A stretch of 6,524 bases of DNA from Ferrimicrobium sp. (GTDB taxonomy: Bacteria; Actinomycetota; Acidimicrobiia; Acidimicrobiales; Acidimicrobiaceae): contig DAHXNM010000178.1 of NCBI GenBank assembly GCA_027365375.1, positions 1 to 6,524 of the forward strand. The letters are read 5' to 3'. Below, piece by piece: positions 1-4,379 of this stretch. The position numbers were made by a program, and so were the translations under genes. The notes under the pieces are model-generated. The model saw only the letters and a program-made list of their open reading frames with translations. It made no database searches and was not told where the DNA came from. How positions within the stretch are numbered: position 1 is the first letter of the stretch; each line of letters opens with the position of its first letter.

Positions 1-67
1 GCTCACCTTTGCGCTGTCGGTCACTCCTGAAGATGCTGAGGGGCGACTCGACAAGGCGCTCGCGTAA
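1..67 (+). CDS. carD: C-terminal end of a CarD-like transcription regulator (partial)
   Basis: Only the last 21 codons and the TAA stop (65-67) are present. The tail LTFALSVTPEDAEGRLDKAL plus a final A aligns without gaps, from memory, to the C-terminus of mycobacterial CarD (LALAESVDDAKAETVLDEVL plus A). Shared features are the LxxA start, an SV pair, and an LDxxLA ending. CarD binds the RNA polymerase beta subunit and stabilises open promoter complexes, notably at rRNA promoters. carD just upstream of ispD is a common actinobacterial arrangement, which supports the call. The gap to the next start is 11 bases, so the genes are probably co-transcribed. The call rests on 21 residues plus synteny; the N-terminal RNA polymerase-binding domain lies outside the window. 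Confidence 0.68.
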   Translation, partial: LTFALSVTPEDAEGRLDKALA

Positions 68-68
68 C

Positions 69-75
69 GGAGAAG
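69..75 (+). promoter_or_regulatory. Ribosome binding site setting the TTG start of ispDF
   Basis: GGAGAAG lies just after the upstream stop codon. Its GGAG core (69-72) is 6 bases before TTG at 79. An in-frame TGA at 76-78 immediately precedes the TTG, so no longer in-frame start exists. A later start would remove the IspD nucleotide-binding loop. Confidence 0.7.
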
Positions 76-78
76 TGA

Positions 79-1158
79 TTGGCGGTCGGAACCCTGATCG
101 TTGCTGCGGGATCCGGACAGCGGTTTGGTGGCCCAAAGCAATTTGAGCGAGTCGGTGGGGTCACCCTCCTAGATGCCGCGATAGAGCGCGCGAAGTCGAT
201 TTCGAATCGGATTGTTGTTGCTCTGCCAGCTGGCATTGAGCTTCCATCTTCGAGCTCAGAGCTTGTCTATGCCGTTGGTGGAGAGACAAGAACTGAATCT
301 GTTGCAAACGCCTTTCGGGCGCTTGGCGATGGATTCGATTATGTACTCGTCCACGATGCCGCGCGACCTTATGCCTCCCAGGCGCTCTTTGAACGGGTGG
401 TCGCAGCGCTTGCACGAGGATGCCCGGCGGTGATTCCCGCTCTCGAGTCCGTGGATACCCTAAAGGTTATCGAACAGCAGATGGTGCGTGAGACGCTAGA
501 TCGCAACAAGATCGTCCGTGTGCAGACTCCGCAGGGTTTCCAATATCAGGTGCTAGATGAGATTATCAACACCGGCAAAGAGGCGACCGATGAGGCGACG
601 ATAGCTGAGCATCTCGGCTATTCGGTCACGATTGTACCCGGTGAAGAGCTCGCTTCCAAGGTAACATTGCGTGCAGATCTTGATCGTCTACGCCTCCCGC
701 GTGTAGGGCTAGGATTTGATATTCACCCATTCCGCCTCGATGATGGTGGCGATCTGGTGTTGGCGGGTGAACACTTCGGTCCACCCGGGTTGATCGGTCA
801 CTCCGACGGAGATTGCCTAGCTCATGCTGTCGCTGACGCGATCTTGGGTGCTGCCGGTGTTGGTGGTATCGGAGACCTTTTTCCAGATACTGACCCAGCG
901 ACGAAGGGAGCAGACTCGATGCTCCTTCTCGCTGAGTGCGTCCGCGCAGTGAGGGAGAAGGGCTATCGTGTGCACTCGATTGACGCAACGATTATCGCTG
1001 AGCATCCCCGGCTTAGTTCATCGCTTGGCAAGCTTGGGCATGCGCTAGAGGTACTTATGCAGGCACCTGTTCTTGTAAAGGCGAAACGAGCTGAGGGTTT
1101 GGGCTCTCTTGGTGCAGGCCTTGGAATCGCAACCTTTGCTGTGGCGTCGATAGTATGA
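79..1158 (+). CDS. ispDF: Bifunctional IspD-IspF fusion (CDP-ME synthase / MEcPP synthase)
   Basis: The 359-residue fusion covers two non-consecutive steps of the methylerythritol phosphate pathway. IspD joins CTP to MEP to give CDP-ME. IspF cyclises CDP-ME-2-phosphate to MEcPP with release of CMP. The IspD domain spans about residues 1-205: an AAGSGQRFGGPK loop (9-20; R15, K20), HDAARP (92-97), DTLK (126-129), DRN (141-143), TPQGF (150-154) and K194 in SKVT. The IspF domain spans about 208-359: metal ligands D214 and H216 in FDIHPF, and H249 in the HSDGDCLAH stretch (241-249), then GDLFPDTDP (265-273) and IDATIIAEHP (301-310). The C-terminal loop is odd: where E. coli and M. tuberculosis have TTT and GRGEG, this protein has KRA (336-338) and GAGLG (345-349). 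The start is TTG. The stop overlaps rlmB by ATGA. The product is cytoplasmic. Confidence in both domains is high; full IspF activity is less certain. Confidence 0.95.
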   Translation: MAVGTLIVAAGSGQRFGGPKQFERVGGVTLLDAAIERAKSISNRIVVALPAGIELPSSSSELVYAVGGETRTESVANAFRALGDGFDYVLVHDAARPYASQALFERVVAALARGCPAVIPALESVDTLKVIEQQMVRETLDRNKIVRVQTPQGFQYQVLDEIINTGKEATDEATIAEHLGYSVTIVPGEELASKVTLRADLDRLRLPRVGLGFDIHPFRLDDGGDLVLAGEHFGPPGLIGHSDGDCLAHAVADAILGAAGVGGIGDLFPDTDPATKGADSMLLLAECVRAVREKGYRVHSIDATIIAEHPRLSSSLGKLGHALEVLMQAPVLVKAKRAEGLGSLGAGLGIATFAVASIV

Positions 1159-1889
1159 GCGAACGCAGCGTTGGCGGTGCCCAGGTGGAGGGTCGACGGG
1201 CGGTGCTCGAGTTGCTCCGGGTCGGACGGCGTGAGGTACACGAAGTCTGGTGCCTACGAGACTCCCCTGATGATGAGATCGTGGAGCTTGCCGTCACAGC
1301 AGGGGTAAGGTTGCGGAGAGTCAGCGAGAGCGGTTTTCGCGAGCGCGCCAGTTCGTTCCAGCCTCAAGGAGTGCTCGCGATTGCGGAGCCACTCCGGTCA
1401 CGTCCGCTAGAGGATCTTATAGCACCTGAAGTGGTGCTGCTTGTGCTCGACCGAGTTCAGGATCCACAAAATCTTGGAGCTATACTCCGTAGCGCCGCTG
1501 CCGCCGGTGTCGGTGGTGTTATCCTGCCTGAGCGTCGTGGCGCTCTGGTTACCCCGGCGGTTACTAAGGTGGCCTCAGGTGCTCTTGAGTACCTCGACTT
1601 CGCGGTCGTAGCCGGTATTCCTGCTGCGTTGGCTACGCTCCAAAAGCAGTCGGTTTGGACGGTGGGGCTCGCGGCTGAAGCAGAGGTAGCGCTGGCGGAT
1701 TGCAACCTCCTCGCTGAGTCAATTGCGTTGGTCGTCGGCGCTGAGGGCGATGGGCTAGCCCGACTGACGCGTCAGCGCTGCGATCTGCTAGCCAAAATAC
1801 CAATGGCGGCATCGGTCGCGTCACTGAACGTGAGCGCTGCGACTGCTGTCGCTCTGTTTACTATTGCTGGAGCACGCCGTGTTTCATGA
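1155..1889 (+). CDS. rlmB: RlmB-type 23S rRNA (guanosine-2'-O)-methyltransferase, TrmH/SpoU family
   Basis: This 244-residue protein has the usual RlmB length and layout. A short N-terminal substrate-binding domain (about 1-75) opens with VEGRRAVLELL, resembling the GxxAVxEAL opening of RlmB. It is followed by a SPOUT trefoil-knot domain (about 90-244). SpoU motif 1 is LDRVQDPQNLGAILRSAAAA (98-117; N106 and R112 are the expected catalytic and conserved residues). Motif 2 is LVVGAEGDGL (192-201). Motif 3 is IPMAASVASLNVSAATAVAL (215-234; S223, N225). The enzyme family uses S-adenosylmethionine to 2'-O-methylate a guanosine in 23S rRNA (G2251 in E. coli). The ATG start overlaps the ispDF stop by 4 bases and has no clear ribosome binding site, suggesting translational coupling. 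Many actinobacteria carry cysS between ispF and rlmB; here it is absent. A TrmH or TsnR-like target cannot be excluded from sequence alone. Confidence 0.9.
   Translation: MSERSVGGAQVEGRRAVLELLRVGRREVHEVWCLRDSPDDEIVELAVTAGVRLRRVSESGFRERASSFQPQGVLAIAEPLRSRPLEDLIAPEVVLLVLDRVQDPQNLGAILRSAAAAGVGGVILPERRGALVTPAVTKVASGALEYLDFAVVAGIPAALATLQKQSVWTVGLAAEAEVALADCNLLAESIALVVGAEGDGLARLTRQRCDLLAKIPMAASVASLNVSAATAVALFTIAGARRVS
1869..1872 (+). promoter_or_regulatory. Ribosome binding site favouring the GTG start at 1879
   Basis: GGAG inside the end of rlmB is 6 bases upstream of GTG 1879. The other in-frame candidate, TTG at 1864, has no purine-rich stretch upstream. This favours the later start. Confidence 0.6.
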
Positions 1890-2460
1890 GCTTTCTGTAC
1901 TTCTCAGCGGTGACCGCGAGGAGCTGCGAGCACTGCTTGGAGAGCTGCCACCTGAACTTCTTGCCCAGGGCCATCGCGCCTACCAGAGCCGGTTCGGTCC
2001 CGATGATGATATGTTGGCGTTGGCCCTTGCCGATCCTGATCCTCGGGTGGGCATAGCTGCAGTAGCCGCGGTCCCTAGCGAGCGGCGTAATTTGGAACAC
2101 GCTAAACGCTGGATGAGCGACCCCTCCTGGATCGTTGTTGAGTTTGGTGCCTACGTTGCCGGGGAGCTAGAGGATCGTGTGCTCGTGCCAAGGTTGATCG
2201 AATTGGCTGAGGGGCACGAAGAGCCTTTGGTGCGCGAGTCGGCGCTGGCTAGTCTGGGCGCCATCGGAGATCAGCGAGCTGCGCCCGTGGTTCTTCGCGC
2301 CCTAGCGTCGAAGAACGTCTACCTACGGCGACGTGCCCTGGTGATATCGGTAGCTTTTGAGTCCGAGGAGATCAATGCCGCTGTTGAGGCCCTTCGCGAT
2401 GACCGCGATGCGCAGATCCGACAGCTCTTTGTCGATCTCGAACGCGATCCCTACCAGTAG
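1879..2460 (+). CDS. HEAT-repeat protein of unknown role
   Basis: From GTG 1879 the protein has 193 residues (198 if TTG 1864 is used). I recognise the fold type but not a named family. After a helical N-terminus (1-40) come HEAT-like helical pairs: DPDPRVGIAAVAAV (52-65), a looser pair at about 80-110, EEPLVRESALASLGAIGDQR (114-133) followed by AAPVVLRAL, and a pair from NVYLRRRALVISVAF (146-160) to EALRDD. These show the typical D/P-x-VR-x-x-A-x-x-x-L pattern. There is no signal peptide, membrane segment or catalytic motif. HEAT arrays usually act as protein-binding scaffolds; partner and role are unknown here. The start overlaps rlmB by 11 bases, so it is probably translated from the same mRNA. 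Its last 10 bases overlap the end of the mreB-like gene on the opposite strand. Confidence 0.8.
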   Translation: MFHELSVLLSGDREELRALLGELPPELLAQGHRAYQSRFGPDDDMLALALADPDPRVGIAAVAAVPSERRNLEHAKRWMSDPSWIVVEFGAYVAGELEDRVLVPRLIELAEGHEEPLVRESALASLGAIGDQRAAPVVLRALASKNVYLRRRALVISVAFESEEINAAVEALRDDRDAQIRQLFVDLERDPYQ

Positions 2461-3431
2461 ATTTTCGATGGGTTGCTGGCGTGGATGACGGAGAGTCCGC
2501 GCACCACTGCGAGTTCGGGATCTGATATGGTGTGAACCTCGACCCCGAGCCGTCGTTCGAGTTCGCCCGCAAATCCAGGCAAGTGTGCACCGCCACCTAG
2601 GAGCCAGACTCCTCGATCAGCCACATCGGTCACAAGTTGATTTGGTGCTTGAGCGATGCAGTTGATAACCGTTTGGGTGATTAGGTCGAGGCTCGGCAGT
2701 ATGGCGGCGTAGATGACGTCCTCTGCGATCACGCCGCTTTGGCTCTCTCCGTTAGCTAGACTTCTTCCCCAGATCTTGGCTTGAGCCCCGCGGTGGGTCC
2801 GCTGAAAGTCGACTAGTTCAGTTAGAATATCGTTCGCCACCTCTTCTGAGATGACGAGATCGCATGTTGTTTTCACGGATTCGCGAATCGCGTTGCGAAA
2901 GCTGCTCACCCCGGTGGCGCTCGTGGCTCGGGCCGCAAGTTTGCCAAAAGAGACGATTCCAGCCTCTAGCAATGACTCGCCCAACACGACGGTCATAGTT
3001 CCTACCTCGCCAAGCACGTCTTCGTTGATGCCAGCGGTTGCAGCAATCGGCGTCTCGAGTGGGGTGACTGGTTTTGCGTTCAGATCCTCGATGCATCGCT
3101 TGAGCGATGCGATGTCCAGTTGTGAGGCGTGAGTAGTGGCGGCAAAGAGCACTTCGCTTCGAGCGAACGAGCGTATGCCAACCGAGCGCAGCGCCTGCTT
3201 TAGAAACCCACTAACTGCCTCCGGGTCTGCCGGAGCTCCCTGACGCATGATCTTGACTAATTTGGTCTTTGATCCGCTGCGGAGTACCTCTTCGGGCGCC
3301 TTTGCTCCGATCACTTTTACTGACTTATGATCAAGATCATAGGCAGCCTCAGAGGTTACGGTCAGAACCGGCTCGGAGGCTACTTGGAGGCGGGTAAAGG
3401 CAGCTCCAATGTCAAGAGTTATGAGCGCCAT
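2451..3431 (-). CDS. Divergent MreB-like actin-fold protein
   Basis: This 326-residue protein follows MreB/Mbl along its whole length but is divergent. Phosphate loop 1 is LDIGAAFTRLQV (6-17; D7, G9, T13). IGAKAPEEVL (41-50) matches the MreB GxxAxxML segment. LETPIAATAG (125-134) matches EEPMAAAIG. WGRSLANG (221-228) matches the GRDLVxGLP region. The C-terminal half has AQAPNQLVTDVADRG (260-274), the adenosine motif LLGGGAHLPG (277-286) and DPELAVVRG (304-312), all strongly MreB-like. Phosphate loop 2 is degenerate: VVLGESLLEAGIVS (148-161) replaces VDIGGGTTEVAVIS, losing the Asp, two glycines and both threonines. The protein starts directly at the first beta strand, without the N-terminal amphipathic stretch that many MreBs use to bind membrane. 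MreB polymers direct side-wall synthesis; whether this one hydrolyses ATP or polymerises is doubtful. No ribosome binding site is seen. Its ATG directly follows the stop of the membrane-protein gene, implying coupled translation. Confidence 0.82.
   Translation of the reverse strand: MALITLDIGAAFTRLQVASEPVLTVTSEAAYDLDHKSVKVIGAKAPEEVLRSGSKTKLVKIMRQGAPADPEAVSGFLKQALRSVGIRSFARSEVLFAATTHASQLDIASLKRCIEDLNAKPVTPLETPIAATAGINEDVLGEVGTMTVVLGESLLEAGIVSFGKLAARATSATGVSSFRNAIRESVKTTCDLVISEEVANDILTELVDFQRTHRGAQAKIWGRSLANGESQSGVIAEDVIYAAILPSLDLITQTVINCIAQAPNQLVTDVADRGVWLLGGGAHLPGFAGELERRLGVEVHTISDPELAVVRGLSVIHASNPSKIYW
3093..3110. repeat. Perfect 8-bp inverted repeat with 2-base spacer inside the mreB-like gene
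   Basis: GCATCGCT, TG, AGCGATGC. The arms are exact reverse complements. It lies in codons for about residues 108-113 of the mreB-like gene. It could be a protein-binding dyad, an mRNA hairpin (with a 4-base loop and 7 pairs) or chance. I assign no function. Confidence 0.5.
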
Positions 3432-3620
3432 CTAGGAGTGTGATGACCGGGAGCCAGGGGACGATTCGGACCTGTGACGCTTGTCCAAGGCATGACGCAT
3501 GCTGTCGAAGGAACGAACGCCGTCGTCGATCGAAACTGGCTTGACTCGGTGTAGTGAACCAAGAATACCGACGACCACCACGAAGGCGATCGGGATCAAT
3601 ACGTATAAAAGCTCAGTCAT
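3432..3620 (-). CDS. Small single-pass membrane protein (62 aa)
   Basis: Residues 4-22 (LLYVLIPIAFVVVVGILGS) form one clear hydrophobic membrane segment. A hydrophilic tail follows, with KPVSIDDGVRSFDSMRHALD and then a basic, serine-rich end (KRHRSESSPGSRSSHS). The positive residues all lie after the helix, so the positive-inside rule predicts a cytoplasmic C-terminus and a very short outside N-terminus. I recognise no family. Support that it is a real gene: its ATG lies inside the 3' end of moaE (8-base overlap) behind AAAGG (3626-3630, 5-base spacing), and its TAG is followed with no gap by the ATG of the mreB-like gene. This tight fit suggests the membrane protein and the actin-fold protein are made together and may interact, with the membrane protein as a possible anchor; that is inference. 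Confidence 0.72.
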   Translation of the reverse strand: MTELLYVLIPIAFVVVVGILGSLHRVKPVSIDDGVRSFDSMRHALDKRHRSESSPGSRSSHS

Positions 3621-4122
3621 TGGAACCTTTCATTGGGGACGCAATATCTTGCATTGGGGTGGCAGCCGACGACCATTGTGCACCGGATGTGCCGACCTCC
3701 TGTTTCCAGATCGGGACAGCCACCTTGATGGTGTCGATGCCGTAACGGCTCGCTGCGAAGGCGGCATCTCGATGTCCGGCGCTACAACCCACAAGGACGC
3801 TGGATGCACCGACTGGTACTTCGCCTACGCGATGAATGAGGATGACGGAGCGAATCTCCTCGAAGGTCTTCTCTATGGTGTCTGCTATCTCAGAAAATCG
3901 CTCAGCAACTAGGTCGATGTAGGCTTCGTAACGGATCGCCGACACATTCTCCATCTCATAGGAGTAGGTACGCACGGTTCCGGAGAAGACGACGATACCT
4001 CCCGCATCTTGGCGACCGAGGAAATTATAGGCAGCGTCGAACACGATGGGGGACTCAGTCAACTCAAGCCAGCGACTCGTCGTCTTTTCTTGCCATGGTA
4101 GTGACGGACTCATGGTCTCCAT
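3613..4122 (-). CDS. moaE: Molybdopterin synthase catalytic subunit MoaE
   Basis: This 169-residue protein is slightly longer than E. coli MoaE (150) because of about 12 extra N-terminal residues. MoaE works with MoaD, which carries a C-terminal thiocarboxylate, to convert precursor Z (cPMP) into molybdopterin for molybdenum cofactor. Visible motifs: GGIVVFSGTVRTYS (41-54; R51), the YEAYIDLVAERF helix (65-76), HRVGEVPVGASSVLVGCSAG (97-116), HRDAAFAA (117-124), and IKVAVPIWKQE (132-142). The key residues match E. coli spacing: R51 for R39, H117/R118 for H103/R104, K133 for K119 and K140 for K126. So it should be active. No moaD or other cofactor gene is in the window. The first ATG (4122) is chosen because an extended ribosome binding site sits at the right distance; a second ATG three codons later is too far from it. 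It is the first gene of a tight minus-strand group with the membrane protein and mreB-like gene. Confidence 0.94.
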   Translation of the reverse strand: METMSPSLPWQEKTTSRWLELTESPIVFDAAYNFLGRQDAGGIVVFSGTVRTYSYEMENVSAIRYEAYIDLVAERFSEIADTIEKTFEEIRSVILIHRVGEVPVGASSVLVGCSAGHRDAAFAASRYGIDTIKVAVPIWKQEVGTSGAQWSSAATPMQDIASPMKGSND

Positions 4123-4129
4123 CTGCTCT

Positions 4130-4139
4130 TCACCTCCTT
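4130..4139 (-). promoter_or_regulatory. Very strong ribosome binding site of moaE
   Basis: The minus strand reads AAGGAGGTGA, ten bases complementary to the usual 3' end of 16S rRNA. It ends 7 bases before ATG 4122 (10 bases counted from GGAGG). It is the strongest site in the window and fixes the moaE start. Confidence 0.85.
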
Positions 4140-4174
4140 ATCAAGTCCTGTTTTTAGCTACTGCTACCACTAAA

Positions 4175-4180
4175 AGGATA
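4175..4180 (-). promoter_or_regulatory. Possible -10 element for the moaE group
   Basis: The minus strand reads TATCCT, fitting the TAnnnT pattern of actinobacterial -10 elements. It is about 50 bases upstream of the moaE ATG. I find no convincing -35 at 15-19 bases, so this is only a candidate. No molybdenum cofactor riboswitch is recognisable in the short leader. Confidence 0.2.
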
Positions 4181-4210
4181 GGCCACATGCTTGAACAATC
4201 GGTGCTAACT

Positions 4211-4270
4211 AGCTGCATTCACTGAAGGTTCTAAGCTGGGTCTCAGCTGATTAGAGCTGTTATTCAGCTT
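4211..4270. repeat. AGCTG repeats at near-helical spacing in the divergent intergenic region
   Basis: AGCTG occurs at 4211, 4234, 4245 and 4255, and AGCTT at 4266. The last four copies are 11, 10 and 11 bases apart, one DNA turn each; the first is 23 bases away, about two turns. The AGCT core is palindromic, so both strands carry it. The cluster lies between the moaE and DUF2342 genes and could be a multi-site operator, but five-base words can also recur by chance. Confidence 0.35.
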
Positions 4271-4310
4271 TGTGTGCTCTGCCGCTTCCTTCGGGGCGTA
4301 GATCCTCAGG

Positions 4311-4322
4311 GAGAAACTTCTC
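4311..4322. promoter_or_regulatory. Inverted repeat overlapping the candidate -35 of the DUF2342 gene
   Basis: GAGAA, AC, TTCTC: 5-base perfect arms around a 2-base centre. It overlaps the candidate -35 (4318-4323), the position expected for a repressor or activator site. The arms are short, so chance is possible. Confidence 0.3.
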
Positions 4323-4345
4323 ATTTCGTCCTACTCGGCTACACT
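4318..4345 (+). promoter_or_regulatory. Candidate promoter of the DUF2342-family gene
   Basis: TTCTCA (4318-4323; four of six match TTGACA), a 16-base spacer, then TACACT (4340-4345; four of six match TATAAT and it fits TAnnnT). A start near 4352 would give a leader of about 28 bases containing the GGAGG site at 4370. Confidence 0.35.
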
Positions 4346-4369
4346 TAGAGGCGATGCTGTCAATTTTGT

Positions 4370-4374
4370 GGAGG
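4370..4374 (+). promoter_or_regulatory. Ribosome binding site choosing GTG 4380
   Basis: GGAGG is 5 bases before GTG 4380 but only 2 bases before GTG 4377, and it overlaps GTG 4368. Of the three in-frame GTGs, only 4380 is well placed. Confidence 0.65.
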
Positions 4375-4379
4375 TAGTG

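Noticed and set aside
626..988. 120-codon open frame antisense to the IspF domain
   Set aside because: Its translation is rich in Arg, His and Ser without any domain, and it is opposite a conserved enzyme.
1864..1878. TTG start at 1864 for the HEAT-repeat gene
   Set aside because: No ribosome binding site precedes it, whereas GTG 1879 has GGAG at 6-base spacing.
3499..3912. 137-codon open frame on the plus strand across moaE and the small membrane-protein gene
   Set aside because: moaE on the other strand has all catalytic residues; this frame shows no domain, and no ribosome binding site.
4123..4200. Molybdenum cofactor riboswitch upstream of moaE
   Set aside because: The leader is short and shows no multi-stem layout like the known riboswitch; the extended ribosome binding site is not enclosed in an evident hairpin.
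4283..4298. Hairpin-like CGCTTC / GGGGCG in the divergent intergenic region
   Set aside because: The stem depends on two G-T pairs, has no T-run, and falls upstream of the candidate promoter, so no role is supported.
4368..4379. GTG starts at 4368 and 4377 for the DUF2342 gene
   Set aside because: The GGAGG site overlaps or lies too close to these codons; GTG 4380 is correctly spaced.
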